From NCBI GenBank assembly GCA_008973525.1, contig WACJ01000501.1, positions 744,001-808,000 on the forward strand: DNA of 64,000 bases, given 5' to 3'. Source of the DNA: Stenopsyche tienmushanensis. Lineage: Eukaryota > Arthropoda > Insecta > Trichoptera > Stenopsychidae. Below the pieces are notes generated by a model that saw only the letters and a list, made by a program, of their open reading frames with translations, made no database searches and was not told the origin of the DNA. Every line of letters starts with the position of its first letter. Position 1 is the first letter of the stretch. This document shows positions 46,926-58,872 of this stretch, piece after piece. The position numbers and the translations under genes are program-made.

Positions 46926-48584
46926 AATATTTTTCGACGGTAGATTCAAAGATACAAGAGCAAATTTTACGTGGTATAATCGATCATACCTCAACAAAAT
47001 GATGTCTTGCCTGTATTCCAAGGAGTCTGCTTAATGCCACCGCCTAATAAATTGAATTAATAGTGGCCAAAAGAACTGGCGGGTGGAATTGTTTGCTCAT
47101 TGCATAATCAAAACATTTATTTAACCTGAGGCACAAAAAATCCAGTCGGTGGGATTAGCTCGGTCAGTATTAACCGGATTACTTCAGCCGGCTCGAGCAA
47201 ACCGTAGCCGTGTAATTCAATTAAAAACAATGCGAGACCAACAAGACGTCCATTAATTAAGGATCTCAATAAGATAGTTCCTCAACAGTGTCTGTTTCCA
47301 ACCATCAATCAGCGCAAAAGTAATGATTACCGGATCAAATTGGGCAATAATCGTGACCGGATCGTTAATGGCTCGTGAGAAGCAAGGACGCAAATTAGGC
47401 AAGCACACCTGGATGGATGGATGATGTCCAGGATGCTCGATGAAAGATTTCTGAAACTAATCCTCTTAAAGCCACATGCAAATTTCATCGCGGCGGATTT
47501 CCTAATTGCAATTTGAAAGATGAGTCATTTCCTTCCATTGGTCATTCAATTAAAAATCCCACGCTATGAAATATTATCTGCGATCTTCTAGGCAGTAAGT
47601 TTCTTTTTAGCAGAATTTATACTTCTGCACCTTCAGATAATCGTTTTTATGCTGCTCAACCAAAAAAAAGGCTCATTCGACCTTCATCCGATAGATAAGA
47701 CACGGTTTCGTGGTGAGGATCAGGTCCTGAAGACGCTCGTAAACCGGTCCAAGTTACCTAGTTTGCACGCAAAGAATGTGTATGAATAAATTTCGCTCGC
47801 AGATATAAAGGCTCGGGAGTCGTTTCTTGACGCTCCTAAATTATACGTCTAATATTTCGGACGATAGTGAGTGCTTTCGTGCAAAGAATGCAATTGCGTG
47901 CGGTGGATATTAAAAGACAAAGCAAATAGTGCCTCAAATGGTAGTTAGTGGGCCCGTAATGAGTGGGTCTCCGCCCGTGGGCGATCATGACTCCCATTCT
48001 CATCATCAAAATGTGATTGATGATTCTTGGTGTTGCGGAAGTGGCCATCGCATTCAGAAGATCGTGGGGTAATCTGAAATTTGGTCCGAGCATTTATTTG
48101 GATTTGAGACGGGATCAACAACCGGTCACAGGCTCCAATCGAAGAAACGAGCAAATTATCGGATGTTGCTGAAGCATGCCGAAGTAATTTCGTAGATGGA
48201 AATGCCTGTGATAAGATTTATGGGAGAAAGAAACAAAATGGTAAAGAGACGTATACGCATATCCATGCCGCAGGAATTTTAATAGTTGGAGAGTCGTTTG
48301 ACGATTCGAAGAATTGAGATAATAAAAGACAAGCAATAAACACTTCGTGGGTAGCCCCCATATCAACATATCTAAAACGCAGACTCCCAACTATTTTATT
48401 AGACGTACCCATAAGCAATGTCGTATTTTCGATACACCATCTTTAAAACAGTCTCCCTCAGGCTGTAAAAAAGCAAGGACTTGCTTTGTAGTTTGAAGCT
48501 TTGAGCTTGGAAAATGAGTCTCCAAATCTAGGGGGGATGAAGCAACTCTCAAGTCTGGCGCATCTTCTCTCAGGCGTTGCTTTA
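46926..48584. other. Unique sequence, no gene recognised
   Basis: A repeat-free stretch with several homeodomain-like ATTA clusters. A 44-codon plus-strand frame from 47938 (MVVSGPVMSGSPPVGDHDSH) and opposing minus-strand frames are of uncertain meaning. Confidence 0.3.
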
Positions 48585-49045
48585 TCTTAGATCGATAAAC
48601 TTGACTGTCATTGGTCAATTAACAAAAAACAATGTGAAGATAAGCAACAGACAAGGGTAGGAATGCAAGTTTCGAGGTGGATCTCGAAACATATTTATCT
48701 CTAGAAGATATTATAGAAAGACGTTCGTAAAGTTATCATTTGCCAAGTCGTTATAGAAATAAGTAACAAAAAGACGCTGGATTCGCTTTTCGGAGATTCG
48801 CATATCTGTTGGAAGTGGTGACGAACGAGTTAAATAAATAAACACTGTCGATAGCACAAAAAATTCGGTCATTTTTTTCGGGTAAACATAAACATTACAC
48901 ATGAAATTGATTCATTATATCATTCACGGTTAACGTGCGATGTACACAGGAAGCTCTCCATCTCTGTCTCCCATGCACAGTTAGCGAATTCCATCTCTGC
49001 CTCTCCGAGCTCAACGTACAAGAGAGCTCTTTTTGAATCATTGGA
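48585..49045 (+). repeat. Dispersed repeat J copy, both halves joined
   Basis: Contains the left half seen at 11640-12025 ('gacaagggtaggaatgcaag') followed by the right half seen at 8225-8480 ('gtaaacataaacattacaca', 'gagctcaacgtacaagagag'). It is the longest copy and suggests that the two other copies are parts of one element. Confidence 0.55.
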
Positions 49046-49891
49046 ATTTGCTCGCACATAAGCGATCATACTGCTATACAGGTTAAAGATTTAAAAATGT
49101 TCAGCAATATTTCTATTCAGATTTACATACAGTAGCATTGTTAAGGGATGAAATATTTTGTTGAATAGAAAAATATCGATAATCTTCAGACACACAGATG
49201 TAAACGTTTGGGTTATCATTGGTTTTAACATGATCCACATGCTCCATTTTCGATCGTTCCAATGCCTCCGCCATGTCCAATCGGATATCAAACTCCTCTC
49301 CCTTATCCGGTTAGATGTGTCAATCTCTTTGAATGAGGATACGTTATATTAAATATGGTGTAAGAAGGAAGCATTTAAAGAATCATAAAATCTAAATATG
49401 TCACCCACGCATCATTTCTTACACATCGCCTACCGTACGCATCAAAACTGCTTCCTGTCCCGTATTTACATATTCATTCATCTTCCCAGTGGTTAAATTG
49501 TCACTCGACACAATCAGCGAATCGAAGAAATTAATCTTATTCCTTCATCACACACTGCATCTTGTTCAATGGCGGCTCCTTTGTGCGATCAAATACAGCA
49601 TCCACTTTTCAAAAGTTGTACCGTTACTGTGTAAATTGTTTATGCACCATGACATCTCGAACTTTAACCCTTTATAAACTATATATATTGTGTATTTTCG
49701 CTCTTATCATGCGATTAACACTTTGCAGCCAAATTATTGCATAATATATATATTTACGAGCATCCAATTCATACAAAAAATTAACGTTTATCATAATCGC
49801 AATGTCTTTTGTCTTGTATTTAATGAGTTGGATTTTCGCCGAATTTGCATATAAATTTCTTGGGTATATTTTCCCACAGTGGGAAAAGAAT

Positions 49892-50204
49892 TACATTCGG
49901 CGATTAACTAATCCATTATTCATTATGTCAAATCGTATAATCTCTCATTTATGTAATTATGCATATTTATGGCTTTTGAATTTGTCTGCGACCATTCCGG
50001 CAAATAATATCACAATCGCTGCCAAAAGATGTGAGTATTTTTATTCAAACTTCGATCCATTTGATTGCGATCGAAGTTTGGCGATGTTGATAGTCCAGGT
50101 TTATTTAACACTAGGTTTGCCGCACTTGTCAATTTTACGAAATTTAAACATGTGATATACATATGACTTACGATACTGCTCTTAATGAAATCGAAATGTA
50201 TCAA
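49892..50204 (+). repeat. Repeat C copy, left part
   Basis: The 49898-49987 block matches 46300-46390, and 50160-50204 (ctcttaatgaaatcgaaatg) matches 46738-46757. Together with the following terminus this is the uninterrupted form of the unit split by repeat A at 46.4-46.7 kb. A 117-codon frame (49802-50155) crosses it and is probably chance. Confidence 0.55.
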
Positions 50205-51339
50205 CCCTTTGATGAGTATGGACGTACATGTTGCGTATACGCTCGAGTGATCCATAAAGAGTATGCCCGCACATGTTTTCGAAAATATTTACATTGATGA
50301 GAACCTTGTTTTGAAGGGGGCGTTTATATATAAGAAATAAGATCATACAAGTTGAAAATAAATGATTTTATGTTATTATAATTTATGTTTAAGCATTGGG
50401 TTAGGCTACATATATACAAAAAAAAAATATACAGCAAAATAAATACAAAAATATTTTTTGGTTGAAAATCGCTGTTTTTTTTAATTACAATTTTTTTAGT
50501 CTAAGTTCAAACTAATATTATTCTACTTATAATTTAAACAAAAAGAAGAAAAATTCAAAAAATTAACTCACTCCCGGAACGTGTGCGCTACCTAAATTAA
50601 CTCATTAATCAAAGAGTAAATCCTTAGCGATATTTATAGGGTTAATATTGAAGATCTCGTTCTTTAGAAATATATTGGAAATTTCCTTAATAATTTTGAT
50701 AGAGACTTCGGAGATTCAGGAATCTTTACATAAAAATATTTTTTTCGAAATATATGTCGCGCCAGAAAAGATATTAATTTTTGTCCAAGAAATGGGATTC
50801 AACTATTTTTTGAAATTATATGTGGATCAGTGCAGGGGTAGACATTTTGATCATTACGAATGCACTTGAAAATCTACTTCAGAATTAAATCGATACTCAA
50901 TTCCTATCAGTCTTACATTCAGTTAACCCTTCTGTCAATAAAATGATTTGGCCAGACCATTTTGCTTATGCGATGAGTTTTTTTAATAGTAGCTATGTAT
51001 AGAACTTAGCAAATATCCCTGACTTTTTTGATTGAAGGGTTTTACTGTATTTAGAGTTAAAAAAAGTTCTGGATCCTTGTGCTTCAGGAAAAAAATGATA
51101 CATGTTTCTATTTATACACTTAGAGTCAATGAAAGTGGTCTAGACAGACTCATATTTTTTTCATAGAATTTGTATGAGAAAATCATTTTTTTCTTCATGT
51201 TCCGTATGGAAATTTTAATTCCTTTCGATCCATAAAATATTTTATCATATTCGTCACGTTGATCTGCATCTTTACATATGTAGTAAGAGATCCTTTCGCA
51301 TCATATATTTGGAAAAACCTAAATACATAAAGCACTGGA

Positions 51340-51775
51340 TATCCTTGTAAAGGTATCCTATAATATATACTGGAAAAGAAGAAGGAAGCCAGGGAGCAAT
51401 CAACTTAGGTGAAAAGGTGCTACTGAAATTAATTGGCAAGTTATTTCTGACAAATGTTTCTCAACTGTCTATGGTGAGGACAAACTTTAGCAGGCAGGGC
51501 TTGCTTTTGTTGAGAATACTCGCCGGAATAAAAAATGTATTCCGAAATAAAATGTCAAAATGTCGTCGTCCAATAAATTCAACAGTGTTCGTATTTACAG
51601 ACAATTTTACAGCTGTTTCATACATTTCGAAAAAATCAAAAGCTGTTATCCCATTGTCAACTATCCATTATGATACTGATATTGTTGAAGAAGCCCAAAA
51701 AGTTACAGGTAATATTATTTTATAAAATGCACAAGGGAGGTATTGGCGTTATGGAACAGATGCTTGATGAGTATA
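51340..51775 (+). pseudogene. piggyBac-type transposase, C-terminal half
   Basis: The plus strand carries a decayed frame: YTGKEEGSQGAINLGEKV, as in the YTGK segment after the second catalytic Asp of piggyBac proteins, then 'INSTVFVFTDNFTAVSYISK', AVIPLSTIHYD and, after one frame change, HKGGIGVMEQMLDEY. The KGGxDxMDQ block normally holds a catalytic aspartate, here replaced by glycine. The frame stops where the family E MITE begins at 51776. Confidence 0.8.
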
Positions 51776-52641
51776 CACTCAAACCTCTTTTTGTGCGACT
51801 TTTTTTTGTGCGATTTCGAAGTTATGAGGTTTTTTTAAAGCAATTTTTCCTTTTTTCTTAATTTCATAAAGAGTACATAACGAGATATTTTGGATAAAAT
51901 AGGAAATAAATCATCAACACTAATCGAAATTTGGAAAAAAAAGTAAATCATATTGCATCTGCTATAGCTGAAAATACGTCCACGCCCTTTATTCTAGTTT
52001 AGAACTTTGAAAACATTGATTTTGTTTTTTTTGCATTTTTTCAATGTTTCGACTTTTAAAAATACGTTTTCCAAAAGAATTTCCAAAACTCCAACTACTT
52101 CCAGCTATTTTAGTGAGGCGGTAACTCGGTCGGTCCTACCCAAATGAAGTTTCATATCTCAAGTTTTAATTAATTAATTTACTTCAAACTGAGCACGAAT
52201 CTTTTCTATATAACCCTTTATTATTCCTACCAGATTTGTGTCAAAATTTATTTTTTAACTTTTAAAAAAATTAAATCTGTGATTAAAAAAATACTTGACT
52301 GAGTTTTTTTTAAATAAAAAGTCACAATTTTGTCATTTATTTATTTTTTTATTTAGGGACTCTAGTGACATCTTTACTAATTATGAATTATATTGTTGGA
52401 AAGAGAAAATCTACACAGAACAATGACGACATTGACACTGGGTATAATATTTCTTCCGAAGAAGAGAGCGATTTTAAGTCAACTTTTTTTTGTGCGTTTT
52501 TGGATATATTTTATATAGCTGTTTCAGAGTTATGCGGTTTTAAAAATCCATGGAACGCATCTTCACTTTTTCTATGTAAGCCATAGTTTTTTTGTGCGAT
52601 TTTCCGCGGAATGCATCTACCGTACAAAAAAGGTTTAAGTG
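51776..52641. mobile_element. Family E element nested in the piggyBac transposase
   Basis: The left end is cactcaaacctctttttgtg and the right end, on the other strand, cacttaaaccttttttgtac; both are flanked by TA. The ends use 'tgcgac' and 'tgcga' strings near both termini, as in the copies at 4553 and 38809. The body of 866 bp includes repeat F (52010-52340) and a 73-codon frame (52365-52586) with an Asp/Glu-rich run that is not recognised. Directly after the right TA the piggyBac reading resumes (KRQTN), so the insertion point lies inside the coding region. Confidence 0.8.
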
Positions 52642-52975
52642 TATATACAAACGGCAGACTAATGGCCGGTACACACGAAGCTGGTTTTCAAGCTAGTTAA
52701 ATGGTTTTTTCCCTTTTTTTGAAATATATTCAGCCTTGGTATATTGACCCTGCTGAATCACCTCATTGTCCACTGTCATTATTCAATGCCGCAGAAGGAC
52801 AGTATGTATTTTATCTAGCAGATAATGTAATTGGTATAATTACCGATATGTTAATTGAACTGCCTGTCATTTATTACATCGATTGTCACGTACGCAAGTC
52901 TGATAAAAAACGAAAAAGCCATATAATTGCAAGCGTTGGCGGAATTGGGTTAACATGGTTGAAGCGTTGAAATCA
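52642..52975 (+). pseudogene. piggyBac-type transposase remainder
   Basis: Starts with KRQTNG, which fits the residues that follow the catalytic DQM block in piggyBac proteins (EYT.KR.TNRW), then GFFPFFEIYSAL, which fits the next hydrophobic helix. The frame at 52701-52970 is otherwise not recognised and may be neighbouring sequence. Confidence 0.5.
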
Positions 52976-53156
52976 TTGGAAAATTGCTTATAACAATAGA
53001 TGTTTGAGAAGAAGCTCTTTTGGACGTTGATGAAGTGCTCAAGTCTAGCGAATTTGCCTTTCAATATAAGGATAAAAAAAACAATTTATTGGATAGCTCG
53101 GCATTGAATCTATTCAATAAATTGATCTCAATAATCGTTCATTGAAAGATCAAGGG

Positions 53157-54440
53157 GTTAAGTTATTTTATTATCGTCATAGTCTGGGATACGACAGCTC
53201 TTAATAAATGGGAACAAGAACAAAAAAGGCACATTGCATTCGGAATTCTTCCATGTTGCTCGATACGAATGAAACATTTTATTGCCAATAATAAATATTG
53301 GCATGCTAAAAAGGCCTACAGCCAAGCGATGTGTATACAATGGGATTATTCATGGAAGTAAAGCACTTCACTGCCAAAAATAAACTGACGCACGTTTTCC
53401 AGCAGCTGATTCAACAGTGTATAAATAAAAATACTTCCAATAATGACGAGTGCTCTAAGAAATCAGGGGATAAAACGTCTTTCATCTCAGCTCCCAGGAA
53501 TAAAGATGGATATTTCTTGCACCAACGGGCAGATGGTAGCGCTTCCAAACGAACAAAAGCTCAAATATGACATCATCTAGGCGCCGGTTATCTTCCGTGA
53601 ATTAAAATACACACTACCAGTTTCGGATGATATCATGCAGCACATTAGGCATAACCCAATTGCTCCACATATGGGACAATGGACCAAGCGAGATCAATTG
53701 ACTGTGTGCGCGTATGTATGAAAAAAACCAAATAAGCACGATTATCTAATCGGTCAGAGTTCACAGCGAAAGTCAGCAGCATCTTCCGATCTTCAGATAT
53801 TAGCGAATCGGACATCGAAAGCCAAAATCGAAGATATCTGGGTCAACATGCAGCTCGCCCATTGCTGATTGATCGAATAGCTTGGCAGGCTCGCTGATTA
53901 GACCGCTTCTGACATACTTTATGTTCGAGATTGACCCAATGATGTCGCGTTTAATGTCATCCATGGGAATATGAAGCTATTCATGGGGTTAAAACGGCAA
54001 CGAATCGAGCACGAGAATGATGAAACTCTCATGCGACAGAAAGACGAGACATAAAAATCAAGGAGTTAATCATTTCTAATCGACGACCCATAGATGGATA
54101 GCTAAATATGGATACAATCTAAAGATGTTCCTTGTTTTGACATCGCGATGATTTATTCTGCACATTGGACAGCGTTAATCATGTTTTCCTTTAATGGATT
54201 GATAATTGAAAATTGTGCTGTTGAATCACGTATGGACCATACATAGTATTGGATGACAGCTTCAAAAATACCATCATAATCGGATCGAAGAACCAAGGAA
54301 TATCTTAGATGTGAAATGCTAAATTGGATACTGATATTATAATTTTGATATGGTAATGAATAATAAAACGTGTTGCAATCATTACTTATATGGAAGTGCT
54401 TAAAATGCTACAAAAATACATTCAAATTAAAATTGATATG
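53157..54440. other. No gene recognised
   Basis: A 79-codon plus-strand frame at 53331-53570 has a basic, Ser-rich end but no motif. The rest is AT-rich and unique. Confidence 0.3.
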
Positions 54441-54442
54441 CA

Positions 54443-54510
54443 GTTACCCTTTGATGAGTATGATCGCACATGAGCGAATCAAAGAGAGTATGCTCGCACA
54501 TGTGGTTTGC
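54443..54510 (+). repeat. piggyBac-like terminal sequence (repeat C), solo
   Basis: Begins ccctttgatgagtatgatcg, then 'agagagtatgctcgcacatg'. Same terminus as at 46758 and 50205. The TTAA flank reads GTTA here. Confidence 0.5.
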
Positions 54511-55149
54511 CAAAATATTTTAATTTATATCGATAACACACTGGATAACAACATTGTATGAGATATGTTGGACATAAATCCAAGTCTTTCAAACAATAAA
54601 TATAAAAGGCAATGAGCACAAAGTCAAACTCAAAGTGGGATGCATCCCATTTTGTGCTTGAGAACCACTGCTTTTTTATTAAATTTTCTTCAATTTAAGT
54701 CCAAAGTAATAATTATTCTATTCTACATCAGTCATATTGATTATTTTAAATAGAGGATTAATTTGTTGTCTTTTATGTTTCTTTCTTTTATGGGAACATT
54801 TTTAAAACATTCGTATACTAAACGTTACATGAGTCAAATGCTGCTTTAAATGGCAATTTTGATAATGATCATAGGACTTAACACATCATTAGAATGGCTT
54901 TCAAAATCATTAGACTCGAATAATCGTATAATAATTCATCCTCATTAAAAAAGACTTCCGTCATCAATTCATCTATTTTGGAAATGGCCACATCATCAAA
55001 TTCTTAATATGACATTAATCCCCCAAACCATAATACAAAAATCAAGATTTATACAATATTAATTGAATTCAAAATGAGGGCTAATATGGTGGGTCATAAA
55101 GTTTTTCCATGTCCGCAAGGACACACTCATTCTCAAATTCGAATAGCCA

Positions 55150-55480
55150 TTTAGGATCTGAGCGCGGGGAGAGAATCTAGCTAGATTTTGTAACTTAAGC
55201 TCCGTGATCGTACATATCATAGAAGACTCTGGGTACGCTATTTATCTCCGAAAATGGCGCAAAAAGTCCCTAAAAGAAGACACAACAAGGTCTGTGTATT
55301 CAACCGGTCCACTTTTCGGACCGCTGGCATGACGAATGAACGCCTCGCAATTGGACACCATTCTCGAACGTGTCTATAAAACGATTACGACCTCTCATTA
55401 CAAAACGTAAGTTGTCTGAAGAAGACTGATCGGGTGGGTTGTTCGCCATCCGCCAAGAAATGGCCAACATACCTCCGAAT
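55150..55480 (+). repeat. Dispersed repeat A, subtype 2 copy
   Basis: Shares 'gagcgcggggaga', 'ctagattttgtaact', 'ctccgtgatcgtacat', the hairpin block (cggtccacttttcggaccg, one mismatch) and the tail 'aagaagactgatcgggtggg' with 61287-61650. The tail is absent from subtype 1. Confidence 0.6.
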
Positions 55481-55774
55481 TTTGTGTTGAAAAGTTTTCG
55501 AAAATCTATGGCCCAAATTTGAGTGATGCCAAAGACAAGATGGACGACTATTTGGACAATGTTATTTTTAAGAAACGCTTTTCCAGGATGTTTTTGTTCT
55601 TATAAATAAATATGTATTTAAATACAATTTTAATTTTATTTTCATGGTTATTTTAAAAACATAAAATTTTAATGTGCCATTAAATTTTAATTCCACGTTA
55701 AAAAAGATTAATGATTAATACGATTAAATAATTTGCATAAATTGTTGTGAATTAGTGCGTTGAACCATACTTAC

Positions 55775-55804
55775 GTCGTTAAATCCAAAGAGCCAAGGCA
55801 AGGC
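55775..55804 (-). CDS. Candidate 30-base micro-exon
   Basis: On the minus strand an acceptor (gctgctctggattcag) precedes 30 bases that end at a perfect-looking donor (AACGAC then GTAAGTATG). In the frame that keeps phase with the block at 56246-56341 it encodes ten residues, ALPWLFGFND. Small size makes it easy to be chance. Alternatively the coding block could start at an ATG 18 bases upstream of the exon start. Confidence 0.3.
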
Positions 55805-56245
55805 CTGAATCCAGAGCAGCATGACAGAAAATAATTAAAATTAATAAATTAGTAGTCATTACGGCGTAGGCATGAAAGTGTTGCCCGTCGTGAAAAATGA
55901 GTAGTTCTTACAAATTTAAATTCATTAGCTTTTGTATGATGGCAGCACTGATGGCGGTGGCGCCGTTTCCGGCGTTGATACATTAGTGCTCTTATTAAGA
56001 CGCCAATTACTCTTTCTCGGGATGAAAATTGTGAAATTTATATAAAACAACGAACGATTTTGATTATGTTGCCATAATTAGCGTCGGCGAAAGTGCATCG
56101 CAATTATGCAATTGAATTCGACGCGTCATTGCAACGGATCATTTGCGGGCGCCATTTTAACTTCCTCGTCGCATGAAATCAAACAGACAATACATAATCG
56201 CGCATTACGAGGCTCTTTGAATTATGATCGATGAATGAGACTTAC

Positions 56246-56341
56246 GGCCATATCTTCGCTGCGATACGCCGCCAGAATCCCCTCTATCCTGAAGGAGGAC
56301 GCAGAAGTGCGGCTGCCAGTCTGCTCCGGGACCCACTTCAT
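56246..56341 (-). CDS. Candidate 96-base exon with strong splice sites
   Basis: On the minus strand 'ttttttaatttgttctag', a good acceptor with a pyrimidine tract, precedes 96 bases (32 codons) that end at GCC then GTAAGT. One frame gives a natural-looking peptide: MKWVPEQTGSRTSASSFRIE followed by GILAAYRSEDMA. The FRIEGIL string fits the FxIxxIL pattern of the eh1 Groucho-binding motif found in many developmental repressors, but a match of this length is not specific. Another frame is also open; the third has stops. If ATG is the true start, the exon begins immediately at the splice site. The gene is not recognised. Confidence 0.5.
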
Positions 56342-57361
56342 CTAGAACAAATTAAAAAACAAATTGAACACGTGCCACTACTCGAAAGCGTACAAATAAA
56401 TCTACAACGATATCAAATACCGAAAATAAATCATGCTGTAAAACCAATGCATCACCATTTCTCCCTTCGCTTAAATTTATCCGCAGGAATTGGCGCTCTC
56501 TCGGCCAAATGTTGACCATGCACACTCATTTGAAATGTTGCCGCTTTATAGGGCTCAGTGTTATTGGGTCACATTTTCAAGATGCGAGCAGAAAAAAGAG
56601 TTGACAGAGATTGACGTCTATTCATGCATCAAAATGCCATTATAACGGCGTCCATACGATCGGGAAGTAATACGAACGCACGCCAGCGCTTTTCAATGCC
56701 GTAGAGGCCGTCATTAAACTTCAATTTTGACGACTATTATGAGAGGCAGAAAAAAATAATGCAATCAAACATAATCCACTCGGGGCACTCCATTTGTTGT
56801 TAATAAATGAGAATTAAATCGACGACCTTCACACTTCCAAACGAATTTGCTCCGATGCAGGTACGCCTAGAATTTGCTCCAATTTGCGTCATTAATTGCC
56901 ATTACGAGCGATACGCACTTCTTTCAAACAATCAAAGATAAAATATGATGTACTCAATGAATTAGTAGTTTTTATTATCTGAATATAATGTATCTAATTA
57001 TAATTGACAGCTGTCAGCTTGATGGACGCATAAATTTGGCTTTGTTATTTAGCGTATTGATCAAGAAAACCCTTTTGAATTTATTAAGCAATTAAATCGA
57101 TTAAAATGGATCAGCCATCTTTAAATTTGGTTCCGATTGTTTGTCGGCCATTTTGTTTAGTCACAGTAAATTCTTCCGGTGGAGAGATCGTCGCGCGCTC
57201 CTGTCATTTGATTCTGGGGTGTAATGACACACCCACGTCTCATCCCCGCTACGATAGAGTCTAAATAAGCTCCTCCCTCCTGTGTAAAACTATTCAAACA
57301 TTCCAATGTGTGCATTATAGGCCAACCATTTCGCACACAACTCCTTATAACTATGGAATCT

Positions 57362-57840
57362 AATCACGGGATCTCGGACAGTTTTAGGTGCTCATGAATC
57401 CCAGGATTAGAAAACGTAATCCTGAAAAATTTGGGATTGAAATTTTTATCTAAGAGATTTTATCAACACGATGAAGGCTACCAAATCGAGACACTCCCGC
57501 CGAAATCTGGACGCTTGGAAACAGTGGCTCTAAATACTTGATTGACGAGCTTAGGCGACGCCTATGGGCAGTAACTGTCTAATCTACGTATACATATATG
57601 TTTTTCAAATTGTTATATTAACCTTTCCCTACCGGTGATGTATGTACTACACCTCGACGCTAATAATGGGAATATCGATATGAAATATAATAGATACGGA
57701 CTTCAGAATTTTTGTATTCCTCTGTAATATAATTACGAATCACATCAAAGTATTATAGTATATAAGTATTCATCTGCAGCGATGGAAATAAATAATTTGT
57801 CGGGAAATCGGGAATTTTGCGAATTTCAGTCCGTATCTTA
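57362..57840 (-). repeat. Dispersed repeat H copy, inverted
   Basis: Matches 18276-18735 in reverse orientation, with many small differences. The cccggga-rich part corresponding to 18100-18275 is missing here. Confidence 0.6.
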
Positions 57841-58189
57841 GGTGCATTTTATTTGTGCTTTTGATCCTCTAAAACTAGTCAAAAATGATTGTTTTGATAA
57901 TATTTTAGTTAAACAAAGTTTTAGTCGATCATTCCATCGTCTTTTTGATTGAATTCTTGGCCTCCATAAGTTTTTTATCCAGATTTTCAATATTGTTTTT
58001 ATTACGAAGGGATTTCCATCCTCGCTAAGGGTTCTGTTCATTCGATTAATGTTGGCTTGTCTATATTTATTGTCAATCCGCAGGATATCCATGCTTCATC
58101 ATGAGTGTTGAACGAATGAAATACATAAATTATTTTTGCTATGCACAAATTTACAGATAGCCCTCATTTAATGCGTCCCTGTATGCTAA

Positions 58190-58500
58190 GTTGTCTAATC
58201 TCTCTTTTCTTCATTATCGTTATGTTCAAGCATGGCATCCGATCGAGAGCCGCTCATTCGTTATATCAGCTGGTCCGAAAAGCGGACCGACTGAGCATAC
58301 AAACCTTATGGCCACTCCGCGTTCTCTTTTAAGGCTTTTTGCGGCATTTTTTATGATTTATATGATCACGGAAACAACGTAGTGTCTAGACAATATGCAA
58401 AAATAAATTGAATTCCGGGGGGTTGGGAGGGCGTTAAGTTAGAAACTTGCCACGGGCGCTTCATAACCTAGTTACGGCCTTGGTTCTTCAAACATTTTGT
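58190..58500 (-). repeat. Repeat A, subtype 1 copy, inverted
   Basis: Reads as the complement of the 15375-15722 copy, ending with 'cttcataacctagttacggc'. The hairpin block reads tggtccgaaaagcggaccg, with one altered base. It abuts the Tigger-like fragment that starts at about 58543. Confidence 0.6.
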
Positions 58501-58542
58501 TGACAATCACATCAATTATGAAAATTGTATTCAACCCATCAT

Positions 58543-58872
58543 CGAAGAAATTAGTCTTTTAACCATTTCTGGAGCCATTGCAGATGTCGATGTAGATGAT
58601 ATTCAAACTTAGCTTAAATCATACGTTGAATCCATAAGCAATGAAGAATTATAGCAATTGGAGTACCATAGCACGTTTTAAGAAAATGACGCATTAGAAG
58701 CTGTTCCCGTACGAAAGTTAACTGTCAAATAATTGAAAAGGCCCTTTCTCTTCATAATCAATGCATGGAGTTTTTAGAAGAAAACTATGAAGATAACGAG
58801 CGAATGGGAGCAGTAAAGCGTGCTTTTAACGGATTTTTTGAAAACACAGACAACGCAGAATTAAGTGATTAA
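58543..58872 (+). pseudogene. Tigger/pogo-type transposase C-terminus
   Basis: The plus-strand reading, with four in-frame stops, carries SGAIADVDVDDIQT, SISNEEL.QLE, RKLTVK.LKKALSLHNQCM and EFLEENYEDNERMGAVKRAF, ending at a stop. This order matches the C-terminal part of Tigger/Jerky-like proteins, where VD.xDVEEL..., LT.EEL..LE and LT.K.L...LS.IE..M.F.EE.DPN.ER...V.R are found. The catalytic DDE core before it is not visible. It is separate from the Tigger N-terminal copy at 22979. Confidence 0.65.

Larger units (their letters stand above)
50205..53156 (+). mobile_element. Probable piggyBac-like element (boundaries tentative)
   Basis: A terminus-like ccctttgatgagtatgg at 50205 and, inverted, cccctt gatctttca next to TTAA at about 53150 bracket a decayed piggyBac transposase. 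Without the nested 866-bp MITE the body would be about 2.1 kb, a plausible piggyBac size. The termini match only over about eight bases, so the limits are an inference. The N-terminal half is not readable. Confidence 0.35.
55690..57250. other. Repeat-free island resembling conserved intronic DNA
   Basis: Rich in ATTA and homeodomain-type sites, with 'attatgcaattg' and similar strings (56070-56170) and no repeats. This texture is common in regulatory introns of insect developmental genes, but conservation cannot be judged from one sequence. It contains two candidate micro-exons on the minus strand. Confidence 0.35.

Noticed and set aside
47150..47220. tRNA-like A box (attagctcggtcagt)
   Set aside because: No matching B box or acceptor stem downstream.
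49802..50155. 117-codon frame as a membrane protein gene
   Set aside because: It runs across repeat C, whose other copy at 46.3 kb does not keep the frame.
55775..56341. Direct joining of the 56.3-kb and 55.8-kb blocks to the exon at 44763-44929
   Set aside because: The phases do not fit: the upstream blocks end in phase 0 while the 44.8-kb exon needs two bases from the previous exon. An intermediate exon or separate genes would be required.
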